64,000 nt of DNA, taken from UMGS1532 sp045542355 (GTDB lineage: Bacteria > Bacillota > Clostridia > Oscillospirales > Acutalibacteraceae). The notes under the pieces were generated by a model, which saw only the letters and a program-made list of their open reading frames with translations, made no database searches and had not been told where the DNA came from. A program made the translations under genes and the position numbers. Positions 42,527 through 51,298 of this stretch are shown one piece after another (position 1 is the first letter of the stretch; each line of letters starts with the position of its first letter). The stretch spans positions 1 to 64,000 of the forward strand of contig JAZQKX010000042.1 of the NCBI GenBank assembly GCA_045542355.1, in the 5' to 3' direction.

Positions 42527-42560
42527 AAAACAAGGCTTATGCGTATATACACAAGCCTTG
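42527..42560 (-). terminator. Terminator after the YgiQ gene
   Basis: CAAGGCT (42531-42537) pairs with AGCCTTG (42554-42560), and the minus strand continues TTTTGACA. The T-run merges with a TTGACA that could be a -35 box for the hydrolase gene, though no good -10 follows at 17 bp. Confidence 0.6.
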
Positions 42561-42564
42561 CTTT

Positions 42565-44430
42565 TTATCTTTTCTTTTTAGGTTGCCACTTTCCACCCAT
42601 CTTTCGCTGGGGCTTACGGCTAAGTTGTTTATTAGTTTTTGCTCTGCCGACATTACCTTGTATAAGGCAATCTGCTCCGCCACCTATCAGGTCAGTTCTA
42701 CCCGCCTTGATAAGAGCTTTCTTAACCAGCTCTTTATTTTCAGGCTTAAAATACTGTAGCAGGGCTCTTTGCATCTGTTTTTCTTCCTGAGTTTTCGGAA
42801 TAAAAACCTTTTTCATTGTATGAGGGTCAAGACCTGTATAATACATTGCGGTGGAAATAGTTCCTGGGGTGGGATAAAAATCCTGCACCTGCTCGGGACG
42901 AATTCTTTCCCTTTTAAGAAACAGTGCCAATTCCACTGCATCGCGAAGTGTGCTACCAGGATGACTCGACATAAGATAAGGCACAAGATACTGCTCTTTG
43001 CCCTGAGCCTTTGTAAACTGATAAAACGCCTTGGCGAAGCGTTTGTAGGTTTCAATATGGGGCTTACCCATCTTATCCAACACCGCGGCACTGCAATGCT
43101 CGGGAGCAACCTTTAACTGACCGCTGACATGGTGGGTTACAAGTTCGCGGAAAAACTCACGGGATTCATCCTCTAAAAGATAATCAAATCTTACACCTGA
43201 GCGAATAAACACCTTTTTTATGCCCTTGATTTTTCGCATTGCTCTCAGTATTTCAATATATTCGCTATGGTCCACCTGCAGATTTTTGCAAGGGGTGGGG
43301 GCTAAGCATTTCTTTCCTTTACAAAGTCCGTTTTTTAGCTGATGCTCACATGAGGGCAAACGGAAGTTTGCGGTGGGCCCTCCTACATCGTGGATATAGC
43401 CCTTGAATCGGGGATTTTTGCTAAGGGCTTCCGCCTCTCTTAAAACGGAGTCCTTGCTTCTCACGGTTATTTGTCTACCCTGATGAAAAGCAATAGAGCA
43501 GAAATTACAAGCGCCAAAGCAACCGCGATTATGGGTTATTGAAAATTCCACTTCCTCTATAGCAGGAACTCCCCCAACCGCTTCGTAGGACGGATGATAG
43601 AAACGTTCAAAGGGAAGCTCATATACCGCGTCCATTTCTGCGGTTGTGAGGGGTGGCATGGGCGGATTTTGCACAAGATATTTATCGCCGTGTCGCTGAA
43701 TCAGCCGCTTGCCTCTTACTGCATCCTGTTCATCGTATTCCACCCTACAGGCCTCAGCGTATTTTTCCTTGGAGACTACGCAAGAGGAATAGGATGGCAG
43801 AGTGATACCCTTGATACCCGCGGGGTTATCGGTTAGATAACAAATACCCTTGATATCTCTCAACTTAGTTACATCACCGCCATCACGGAGAATGTCGGCA
43901 ATTAATACTGTCTGCCTCTCCCCCATTCCAAAGGAGAGTATATCTGCCTCGGAATCAACAAGAACAGAGGGCATAACCGAATCTGACCAATAGTCGTAAT
44001 GGGCAAAGCGACGAAGAGAGGCTTCGAGTCCGCCGATGACGATAGGAATATCACCGAATATTCTGCGGATGGCTTTGGAATAAACCGTTACTGCTCTGTC
44101 GGGTCGCAAACCGGCTTTATTAGCGGGAGAATAAGCGTCTGTGCTTCTTTTTCGCTTAGCGGCGGTATAGTGCGCCACCATTGAGTCTATATTACCTGCA
44201 TTCACCATAAACCCGTATTTCGGTCTGCCCAAAATTTGGAATGATTTATCATTTTTCCAGTTAGGCTGACTTATTATGCCAACCCTATATCCGGCATTTT
44301 CCAAAACACGGGAGATGATAGCGGTGCCAAAGGTTGGATGGTCCACATAAGCGTCGCCAGTAACGATTATAAAATCGCACTGCTCCCAGCCTCTGGCTTT
44401 CATATCTTTTTGATTTATAGGTAAAAACAT
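42565..44430 (-). CDS. YgiQ-family radical SAM protein
   Basis: Radical SAM enzyme of the YgiQ/UPF0313 family; reaction unknown. The N-terminal cobalamin-binding-like domain (about 1-180) is followed by the radical SAM core with CFGACNFCSIAFHQGR and by a C-terminal part with KVAPEHCSAAVLDKMGKP, MSSHPGSTLRDAVELALFLK and VQDFYPTPGTISTAMYYTG, all conserved in this family. The tail is basic (KPQRKMGGKWQPKKKR). 621 residues. Sits 3 bp after ftsK, so co-transcribed. Confidence 0.92.
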   Translation of the reverse strand: MFLPINQKDMKARGWEQCDFIIVTGDAYVDHPTFGTAIISRVLENAGYRVGIISQPNWKNDKSFQILGRPKYGFMVNAGNIDSMVAHYTAAKRKRSTDAYSPANKAGLRPDRAVTVYSKAIRRIFGDIPIVIGGLEASLRRFAHYDYWSDSVMPSVLVDSEADILSFGMGERQTVLIADILRDGGDVTKLRDIKGICYLTDNPAGIKGITLPSYSSCVVSKEKYAEACRVEYDEQDAVRGKRLIQRHGDKYLVQNPPMPPLTTAEMDAVYELPFERFYHPSYEAVGGVPAIEEVEFSITHNRGCFGACNFCSIAFHQGRQITVRSKDSVLREAEALSKNPRFKGYIHDVGGPTANFRLPSCEHQLKNGLCKGKKCLAPTPCKNLQVDHSEYIEILRAMRKIKGIKKVFIRSGVRFDYLLEDESREFFRELVTHHVSGQLKVAPEHCSAAVLDKMGKPHIETYKRFAKAFYQFTKAQGKEQYLVPYLMSSHPGSTLRDAVELALFLKRERIRPEQVQDFYPTPGTISTAMYYTGLDPHTMKKVFIPKTQEEKQMQRALLQYFKPENKELVKKALIKAGRTDLIGGGADCLIQGNVGRAKTNKQLSRKPQRKMGGKWQPKKKR

Positions 44431-44433
44431 AAA

Positions 44434-46956
44434 TTATTCTTCTACCTCGGCTATCATATCGTCACTTCGAGCCTGCATTTCCATAAGCTGAGCCTTGGTA
44501 ATAAGTACCGCTCTTGGCTTTGCGCCCTCGTAGGGCCCGATAATTCCGCGCTCAGCCATTTCATCCATTATTCTTGCGGCACGGGCGTAGCCCAGCTTCA
44601 AACGGCGTTGTAAGAGAGATGTGGAAGCCTGTCCGTTTTCCACAACACATTCTATTGCGGCATTAAGCATTGGGTCGGCTTCTTCAGAGGAGCTATCGGA
44701 ACCGCCCTTAGAATTCTTACCATCCTTTGAGGCAGCAGCCTGGCGCTCAATTTCTTCCATGATATCGGTGTTATATTCATCAGTTCTGATGCCTTTAATA
44801 AATTCAACAACCGACTCAACCTCTTCATCACTTACAAAACAGCCCTGAATTCTCTGAGGCTTAATAGCTCCCACAGGTTTAAAGAGCATATCACCGCGAC
44901 CCAGCAATCTTTCTGCGCCGCCGCCATCAAGAATTGTACGGCTATCGGTGGCAGAAGATACTGCAAAAGCAACACGAGAGGGAATATTATTCTTTATAGT
45001 ACCTGTCACAACATCAACAGAGGGACGCTGTGTGGCAAGGAGTAAGTGCATACCAGCGGCACGTGCCTTTGCCGCAATACGATTTATAGAATCCTCCACC
45101 TCGTGGGGAGATGTGAGCATCAGGTCGGCTAACTCGTCTATAATGATGAGAATGTGAGGCATCTTAATAAGTGTGTCGCACTTGTCGGCAAGACGGTTAT
45201 AGCCCTCAAGGTTACGGACATCGTTTTCCGCAAACATCTTATAACGCTTTTCCATTTCGGTTACTGCCCATCCAAGGGCACCAGCCGCTTTTCTCGGGTC
45301 GGTTACCACAGGAACAAGCAAATGCGGGATGCCGTTGTACACACCCAACTCAACAACCTTGGGGTCAATCATAAGAAGCTTGACCTCGTCGGGGGTTGCA
45401 TTATAAAGAATACTCATTATGATTGAGTTGATACAGACAGATTTACCTGAGCCAGTGGCACCTGCAATAAGTCCGTGGGGCATCTTGGCAATATCGGTTA
45501 CAACAGCTGAGCCTACGATGTCTTTACCTAAGGCAACGGTGAGCTTCGACTTGGAGCTGGTGAAAGCCTTAGAATCTATGATTTCTCTGATTGTTACTAT
45601 ATTGGATTTTTTGTTTGGAACTTCAATGCCAACCGCGGGTTTATTAGGAATAGGCGCTTCAATACGCACACCAGCGGTGGCAAGATTCATTGTGATATCG
45701 TCGGAAAGACTTGTGATTTTACTGATTTTAACACCAGCGGCGGGCTGTAACTCATAACGAGTGATAGACGGGCCAACGCTGATATTGATAATTTTAGTCT
45801 CTATACCAAAGCTACGGAGTATGTTAACAAGCTGTTCGCCTACAGCCTCATGGTCCTGAGCACCTGCAGAGCCGCTACCCAAACCTTCCTGTAAAAGAGT
45901 AAGCGGTGGAAAGCGGTAAGCCTCCTCGTCCTCAGGAATTTCACTAAGTGAGATTCCCTGGGGCAAGATAGGAGCGGTCTCCCCTTTGCTCTCATCATCA
46001 GTGGAAGTTTCGGCAGTCGTTCCCTGTACTTCGACAGTTGCCTCGGGAATAACTGTGAGCTGTTCTGCCTCAACCTCCTCAGCGGAAATTTCGGCAGAAT
46101 CTTCCAACGGCTCAGAAACATCGTTCTGAACCTCATCGGAAATATCCTCGCCGTTATACGTCGCAATAACACGGCGACGTTTTTCCGCCACATTCAGAGG
46201 CTTATCAGTCACATCTTCAACCGACTTTGTTCTATTTTCACCTGGCATAGGAACATCCAGTTCAGGCTGAGCGGCAACCATTTCCGCACGATGCTTTTCT
46301 CTTTCCTCTATCCTTGTTTCAATAGCTTGTCCTGCAGTTACTACAGGCTTTTTAATCATATTAAAAGCAGAAATCAAGGTGGTGCCTGTGAGAAGCATCA
46401 GCATTACCACAATCAAAAGAACGATTGTGATTTTAGAGCCGGTACCTCCAAACATCTTATAAAGCGGATGACCTATAATTGTGCCTATTGCTCCGCCATA
46501 AACCTCACTATATGAAAAAGCCTTGGCGATATGTTCAAAAAAGGTGGTCTTTTGGGATATATCGGAAAAGATATCCATTGCGCCTGATATAAACCAGATA
46601 AGGAGACCTGATTCCATAAGGCGGATATTGAGTCTGTCGTATTCTTTCTCCAAGGCGCCCATAACTGCAACAATACCCAAAAGCACAGGCATTATAAAAG
46701 CGCATATTCCAAAGAGCCCGAACATGGTATCATGAAGCCATGACCAAACATTTGCTTCGTCTGACTTTATGACAGCAACGCAAAAGAGAAAAATTGCAAC
46801 GGCAAAGAGAATTATTGCCTGAATCTGCTTTTTTCCGCCTCCCATTGGGAGTTGTTCCTGCATTTGCTCAATCTGGGTTGCAGTGGCACTTGCAGGTCGC
46901 TTGGTCTTTTTCTTGGTATTCTTCTTGGATTTAGTACTGTTCTTGGCAGCAGCCAT
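44434..46956 (-). CDS. ftsK: DNA translocase FtsK/SpoIIIE
   Basis: Pumps chromosome DNA through the septum. Four N-terminal transmembrane helices (about residues 47-200), an acidic linker of roughly 200 residues, the RecA-like motor (Walker A AGATGSGKSVCINS, Walker B ILIIIDELADLM, ATQRPSVDVVTG) and a C-terminal winged-helix gamma domain (ASTSLLQRRLKLGYARAARIMDEM). 840 residues. The gene order tepA-ylzJ-ftsK matches Bacillus and other Clostridia. Confidence 0.96.
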   Translation of the reverse strand: MAAAKNSTKSKKNTKKKTKRPASATATQIEQMQEQLPMGGGKKQIQAIILFAVAIFLFCVAVIKSDEANVWSWLHDTMFGLFGICAFIMPVLLGIVAVMGALEKEYDRLNIRLMESGLLIWFISGAMDIFSDISQKTTFFEHIAKAFSYSEVYGGAIGTIIGHPLYKMFGGTGSKITIVLLIVVMLMLLTGTTLISAFNMIKKPVVTAGQAIETRIEEREKHRAEMVAAQPELDVPMPGENRTKSVEDVTDKPLNVAEKRRRVIATYNGEDISDEVQNDVSEPLEDSAEISAEEVEAEQLTVIPEATVEVQGTTAETSTDDESKGETAPILPQGISLSEIPEDEEAYRFPPLTLLQEGLGSGSAGAQDHEAVGEQLVNILRSFGIETKIINISVGPSITRYELQPAAGVKISKITSLSDDITMNLATAGVRIEAPIPNKPAVGIEVPNKKSNIVTIREIIDSKAFTSSKSKLTVALGKDIVGSAVVTDIAKMPHGLIAGATGSGKSVCINSIIMSILYNATPDEVKLLMIDPKVVELGVYNGIPHLLVPVVTDPRKAAGALGWAVTEMEKRYKMFAENDVRNLEGYNRLADKCDTLIKMPHILIIIDELADLMLTSPHEVEDSINRIAAKARAAGMHLLLATQRPSVDVVTGTIKNNIPSRVAFAVSSATDSRTILDGGGAERLLGRGDMLFKPVGAIKPQRIQGCFVSDEEVESVVEFIKGIRTDEYNTDIMEEIERQAAASKDGKNSKGGSDSSSEEADPMLNAAIECVVENGQASTSLLQRRLKLGYARAARIMDEMAERGIIGPYEGAKPRAVLITKAQLMEMQARSDDMIAEVEE

Positions 46957-47003
46957 AAATATGTAACACCTCGTTTGATATGTATGAGCATCGGTGGATG
47001 CTC

Positions 47004-47189
47004 TTATTGATAATTAATATATTGCTCGTTAAGATAATCGGCAGGATTGGTGGAGTTTATGCGGCGCACCACCATTTTTCCCTCAACCGTTTCACATTCT
47101 GCATAGCCGTGCTTAAGCTTATAATATTTATATGGAGTTTCCTTTTCAGGGAAAATCATAGCCTCGGGAACGATGGAATGAAGAATCAT
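47004..47189 (-). CDS. ylzJ: YlzJ-like small protein
   Basis: 61 residues, MILHSIVPEAMIFPEKETPY at the start, as in the YlzJ family of unknown function. It overlaps the tepA stop by 4 bp and lies ahead of ftsK, its usual neighbourhood in Firmicutes. No domain or membrane segment. Confidence 0.8.
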   Translation of the reverse strand: MILHSIVPEAMIFPEKETPYKYYKLKHGYAECETVEGKMVVRRINSTNPADYLNEQYINYQ

Positions 47190-47908
47190 TTATCCTCACC
47201 GGCCTCTCCCTGCTCGGTTTCTATCATGTCATATAGACATTCCATGGCTTCTCTCAGCCCTCCGAGATTGTCGATGAGTCCCTCTTTAACGGCTGACTCA
47301 CCCTCCAGCACAGAGCCCATGTCGGTTACAAGCTCACCTACATTAAGCATAAGCTCCTTAAATCGCTCGGCAGAAATCTTGGAATTATCGGTAACAAAAC
47401 GGATGATTCTATCCTGCATTTTGTCAAAGTAGTTCAGCATCTGAGGAACACCAAGGACAAGTCCCGATGTTCTGACGGGATGGAGAGTCATTGTTGCAGA
47501 GGGGGCGATAAAGGAACGCTTCGCAGAAACTGCAAGGGGTACACCGATGGAGTGCCCACCACCCAAAACCAATGATACTGTTGGGGTTTTCATACCTGCA
47601 ATTAATTCGGCAATAGCAAGTCCCGCCTCCACATCGCCACCAACCGTGTTGAGTATTATAATCAATCCATCAATGGATTCGTCTTCTTCAATCGCCACAA
47701 GCTGGGGTATAACATGCTCGTATTTGGTGGTTTTATTTTGTGACGGCAAAATAAAATGTCCCTCTATCTGACCCACTACGGTTAGACAATGGATGGTATG
47801 TTTGCCCTTTGTTGTTGTGACCGATCCCATTTTCTCAATGGAATCCATTTGCTCGTTGTTATTCTGGTTTTCTTCTTCGCCGGTTTTCTTTTCTTCTTTT
47901 TCGCTCAT
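47186..47908 (-). CDS. tepA: ClpP-like protease TepA
   Basis: Serine protease of the ClpP fold, translocation-enhancing (YmfB/TepA) branch. Oxyanion region NTVGGDVEAGLAIAE, nucleophile Ser in LGGGHSIGVPLAVSA, His in ATMTLHPVRTSG. 240 residues with a charged N-terminal extension rich in Glu/Asn. First gene of tepA-ylzJ-ftsK-ygiQ. Confidence 0.92.
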   Translation of the reverse strand: MSEKEEKKTGEEENQNNNEQMDSIEKMGSVTTTKGKHTIHCLTVVGQIEGHFILPSQNKTTKYEHVIPQLVAIEEDESIDGLIIILNTVGGDVEAGLAIAELIAGMKTPTVSLVLGGGHSIGVPLAVSAKRSFIAPSATMTLHPVRTSGLVLGVPQMLNYFDKMQDRIIRFVTDNSKISAERFKELMLNVGELVTDMGSVLEGESAVKEGLIDNLGGLREAMECLYDMIETEQGEAGEDK

Positions 47909-48005
47909 ACTACAACCGCCTTTTTAAGAGATTATTCACAGTTATAGTATTAGAAAAAGTAAGAAAAAATATACAATCCGCAACAGAATATAAACATACT
48001 AATAT

Positions 48006-48034
48006 ATTATAGCATTTTATGTTAACTAATGCAA
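48006..48034 (-). promoter_or_regulatory. tepA operon promoter
   Basis: Minus-strand TTGCAT (48029-48034) and TATAAT (48006-48011), 17-bp spacer, about 98 bp before tepA. The rest of the 47909-48173 gap is AT-rich, with only a small AGCTCT/AGAGCG hairpin near 48068. Confidence 0.75.
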
Positions 48035-48173
48035 GTGTTATATACAATATTTTGTGGATAATCAAAAGCTCTCCCTATATAGAGCGTGTCTTTAAAAAGT
48101 CATTTGATTTTAACAATGCAATTTCAAAGTTTTTTACCAATCCGGATGAAGTTTAATTGAAAACCAGATAAAA

Positions 48174-48206
48174 ACAGCACCCATCGAATATAACGATGGG
48201 TGCTGT
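48174..48206 (-). terminator. groESL terminator
   Basis: ACAGCACCCATCG and CGATGGGTGCTGT form a perfect 13-bp stem with a 7-nt loop; the minus strand continues TTTTATC. Confidence 0.9.
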
Positions 48207-48224
48207 CTAATTTGCAAATTCAGA

Positions 48225-49862
48225 TTAATACATTCCGCCTTGTGCGGCAGCAGCGGCGGCTGCAGCATTAGCAGCGGCAGCGTCCTCTTTCTTCTCAGCA
48301 ACCAGTGTCTCGGTGGTGAGCACCATAGAAGCCACGGATGAAGCGTTGAGAAGTGCAGAACGGGTAACCTTTGTAGGGTCAACGATACCAGCTTTAATCA
48401 TGTCGGTATATTCCTCGCGATATGCATCGAAGCCGTAGTTAGCCTTACCGCTGGAAACAATCTTATCTATAATTACAGAGCCCTCAAGACCTGCATTGGC
48501 AGAAATCTGGCGGATAGGAGCCTCCAAGGATTTGAGAACAATGCACACACCTGTCTTTTCGTCACCCTCTGTCTTTTCAACAAGAGCCTTTACAGAAGCC
48601 ATAGCATTGATAAGAGCAACACCGCCACCTGCAACGATGCCTTCTTCAACAGCAGCCTTTGTTGCGGCGAGAGCGTCTTCAATTCTGAGCTTCTGCTCTT
48701 TCATTTCGATTTCGGTTGCAGCGCCAACCTTTATAACAGCGACACCGCCAGAAAGCTTAGCCAAACGCTCCTGAAGCTTTTCGCGATCGAACTCAGAGGT
48801 TGTGGTTTCAATCTGTGCCTTAATCTGAGCAATTCTTGCCTTGATTTCGTTGGAGTCACCAGCTCCATCTACAATGATGGTATCCTCTTTGCCGATTTTA
48901 ACCTGACGAGCAGTACCTAACTGCTGAAGTGTGGTTTCCTTAAGCTCAAGACCAAGCTCCTCGGAAATTACTTCGCCACCTGTAAGGATGGCAATATCAC
49001 GAAGCATTTCCTTGCGTCTGTCACCGAAACCAGGTGCCTTAACACCGACACAGGTAAAGGTACCGCGAAGCTTATTCATGATAAGGGTGGAGAGAGCCTC
49101 TCCCTCAATATCTTCTGCGATGATAAGAAGCTTTTTACCACTTTGAACAATCTGCTCTAAGAGCGGCAAGACTTCCTGAATATTAGATATTTTCTTATCG
49201 GTTATAAGAATCAACGGTTCGTCGAGAACTGCTTCCATTTTTTCGGCATCAGTTGCCATGTAGGGGGTGATATATCCGCGGTCAAACTGCATACCCTCAA
49301 CAACCTCGGAATAGGTCTCTGCGGTTTTAGATTCCTCAACTGTGATAACACCATCGGCTGATACCTTATCCATAGCTTCAGCTATAAGCTTACCTATAAA
49401 CTCATCTCCTGCAGAAACTGTGGCAACACGGGCAATATCATCGGAGCCTTTGACAGGCTGAGAATTAGCCTTTATAGCCTCAACAGCGGCATCTACAGCC
49501 ATCTTCATTCCCTTTTTAACAACCATGGGATTAGCGCCTGCGGCAACGTTCTTCATGCCCTCACAGATGAGAGCCTGAGCAAGAACGGTTGCTGTGGTGG
49601 TACCATCACCTGCAACATCGTTAGTCTTGGTTGCTACTTCTTTAACGAGCTGTGCGCCCATGTTTTCAAAGGGGTCATCCAGCTCAACCTCTTTAGCGAT
49701 AGTAACACCGTCGTTAGTGATAAGTGGTGCGCCGTATTTCTTATCAAGAACAGCGTTCCTGCCCTTAGGACCCAATGTAACCTTTACTGCATTTGCAAGT
49801 TTATCTACACCTGCCTGCAAAGCTTTTCTGGCTTCTTCGCCAAAAATAATATCTTTAGCCAT
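48225..49862 (-). CDS. groL: Chaperonin GroEL
   Basis: 60-kDa chaperonin subunit. Clear GroEL features: MAKDIIFGEEARKAL start, VTLGPKGRNAVLD, NDGVTIAKEVELDDP, GDGTTTATVLAQAL and AAVEEGIVAGGGVALI. The usual flexible GGM repeat tail is replaced by an Ala-rich run ending AAQGGMY. ATG 49862 follows AGGAGGAATTGGTA; an in-frame ATG 6 bp upstream is too close to it. 545 residues. Confidence 0.98.
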   Translation of the reverse strand: MAKDIIFGEEARKALQAGVDKLANAVKVTLGPKGRNAVLDKKYGAPLITNDGVTIAKEVELDDPFENMGAQLVKEVATKTNDVAGDGTTTATVLAQALICEGMKNVAAGANPMVVKKGMKMAVDAAVEAIKANSQPVKGSDDIARVATVSAGDEFIGKLIAEAMDKVSADGVITVEESKTAETYSEVVEGMQFDRGYITPYMATDAEKMEAVLDEPLILITDKKISNIQEVLPLLEQIVQSGKKLLIIAEDIEGEALSTLIMNKLRGTFTCVGVKAPGFGDRRKEMLRDIAILTGGEVISEELGLELKETTLQQLGTARQVKIGKEDTIIVDGAGDSNEIKARIAQIKAQIETTTSEFDREKLQERLAKLSGGVAVIKVGAATEIEMKEQKLRIEDALAATKAAVEEGIVAGGGVALINAMASVKALVEKTEGDEKTGVCIVLKSLEAPIRQISANAGLEGSVIIDKIVSSGKANYGFDAYREEYTDMIKAGIVDPTKVTRSALLNASSVASMVLTTETLVAEKKEDAAAANAAAAAAAAQGGMY

Positions 49863-49877
49863 TACCAATTCCTCCTA

Positions 49878-50162
49878 TTATTCTACGATTGCGAGTACGT
49901 CGGACTGGCGGAGTATGCTATATTCAACGCCGTCTAACTTAACCTCGGTACCTGCATATTTGCTGATAAGCACCTTGTCGCCTACCTTTAAGGTCATCTC
50001 AACCTCTTTGCCGTCTACTATGCCACCAGGGCCTACAGCCACTACTTCGGCAATCTCAGGCTTCTCTTTTGCAGAGGCGGCGAGAATAATTCCGCTCTTG
50101 GTGGTTTCTTCAGCTTCGACCATTTTAATAACAATACGGTCGGATAAGGGTTTAATAGTCAT
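49878..50162 (-). CDS. groS: Co-chaperonin GroES
   Basis: 94-residue lid of the GroEL cage: MTIKPLSDRIVIKMVEAEE, mobile loop TTKSGIILAASAKEKPE, KVGDKVLISKYAGTEVKLDG. ATG 50162 lies after AGGAGGAATAGTA; a longer frame to 50204 crosses the CIRCE operator and is rejected. 15 bp ahead of groL. Confidence 0.97.
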   Translation of the reverse strand: MTIKPLSDRIVIKMVEAEETTKSGIILAASAKEKPEIAEVVAVGPGGIVDGKEVEMTLKVGDKVLISKYAGTEVKLDGVEYSILRQSDVLAIVE

Positions 50163-50197
50163 TACTATTCCTCCTAAGATGATATTTTTTCGGGGGA

Positions 50198-50224
50198 TTA
50201 GCACTCTAATACCCCGAGTGCTAA
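50198..50224. promoter_or_regulatory. CIRCE element (HrcA operator)
   Basis: TTAGCACTC-N9-GAGTGCTAA, a perfect match to the conserved CIRCE inverted repeat, between the promoter and groES. HrcA binding here represses groESL until heat shock; hrcA itself is not in the window. Confidence 0.97.
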
Positions 50225-50229
50225 TATAT

Positions 50230-50258
50230 ATAATATACCCCTTTCCCTAAAAAATCAA
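50230..50258 (-). promoter_or_regulatory. groESL promoter
   Basis: Minus-strand TTGATT (50253-50258) and TATTAT (50230-50235), 17-bp spacer, directly upstream of CIRCE. Its -35 box is also the last arm and T-run of the preceding terminator. Confidence 0.75.
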
Positions 50259-50317
50259 GTAGTTATATGAAAAAAGTTGGAAAATTTTTTCGACACCTTT
50301 TTTATTAACTACTTGAT
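50248..50317 (-). terminator. Terminator of the lipid kinase operon
   Basis: ATCAAGTAGTTA (50254-50265) and TAACTACTTGAT (50306-50317) form a perfect 12-bp stem around a 40-nt loop; on the minus strand TTTTTT follows. The distal arm overlaps the groESL -35 box. Confidence 0.7.
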
Positions 50318-50338
50318 ACTATGTAATTTTAAATTTTA

Positions 50339-51283
50339 TTATGCGTTAGTCTCGGACTTTAGGTGGACGGGAGTAAGCTTTCTGCCGTGGGTTTCAGCTA
50401 CGCTTTTTGGTAGCCAAAGCTTAAGCGCCTTTGGTACGACTCTGCAGACAACCTCTTTAAATCTATAAACCTCACCATCAATATTGAAGGCAACGGGACT
50501 ATCGGTTTTATAGACTATTTCCTCACATTCACCACGGTGACATATATTAAGATTAATGTGAGTTCCCTTTTTATACTTTCCAAGTATAGCAACCGTTCTG
50601 AGTTTTGAGCGTGTTGCGAGTATGCTATAGTTCAGTTTACCGTCGGAGGGGTTGGCTGTGGGAGCGCATTTATATCCTCCGCCATAAAACGGCGCATTAG
50701 CACACACTGCAAAAAGGCTTGGTATGCCGTTATGCTCTTTTCCGTCTATAAGAAAATTAATCTTCTTGCCAAACTTTTGCATGAGGGTTACAAGGATTGC
50801 AAGTTCATAGGACAGTTTATTAAGAAAAGGAAGCTTTTTGAATTTGATTGCATTTTCGCAAACCATAGCATCCATACCAGCGGAGCAGGAGTTAAGACTA
50901 TAGTACTCCTTGCCCTCGGACTGGACCTTAATTAAGTCGATGAAATATTCCCTGCCTGTAAACTGGTCATCCATATCTAAAAAAGCGGAGTTGTTTTCAA
51001 AATATTTCAAAAAATCATTACCCGTTCCGCAAGGCACAAGCCCCAAGGTTACGTTCTCTTTCCCCACAATGCCGTTAAGCACCTCGTAATTGGTGCCCTC
51101 ACCACCGCAGGAGAAAATGCGTACATCTTCATCACAATCGGCTATTTTTGCGGCAAGTTCTTTGGCATGACCTGCATATTCGGTAAGATAATATTCAATA
51201 TTTCTACTTTTCAGTTCGGCTCTGAGCTTGTTCTGCACAGTTTCCTTACCTGCATTTGGATTGATTATAAAAACTGTTTTCAT
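50339..51283 (-). CDS. YegS/DagK-type lipid kinase family protein
   Basis: Diacylglycerol/sphingolipid kinase-like fold. FIINPNAGKETVQNKL at the N-terminus, then CGGEGTNYEVLNGI and PCGTGNDFLKYF. The nucleotide-binding motif is usually GGDGT; here it is GGEGT, a conservative but notable change. 314 residues. Last gene of a three-gene operon with the methyltransferase (15-bp gap) and fumarase alpha (11-bp gap). Confidence 0.85.
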   Translation of the reverse strand: MKTVFIINPNAGKETVQNKLRAELKSRNIEYYLTEYAGHAKELAAKIADCDEDVRIFSCGGEGTNYEVLNGIVGKENVTLGLVPCGTGNDFLKYFENNSAFLDMDDQFTGREYFIDLIKVQSEGKEYYSLNSCSAGMDAMVCENAIKFKKLPFLNKLSYELAILVTLMQKFGKKINFLIDGKEHNGIPSLFAVCANAPFYGGGYKCAPTANPSDGKLNYSILATRSKLRTVAILGKYKKGTHINLNICHRGECEEIVYKTDSPVAFNIDGEVYRFKEVVCRVVPKALKLWLPKSVAETHGRKLTPVHLKSETNA

Positions 51284-51298
51284 AGTTCCTCCAAAGGT

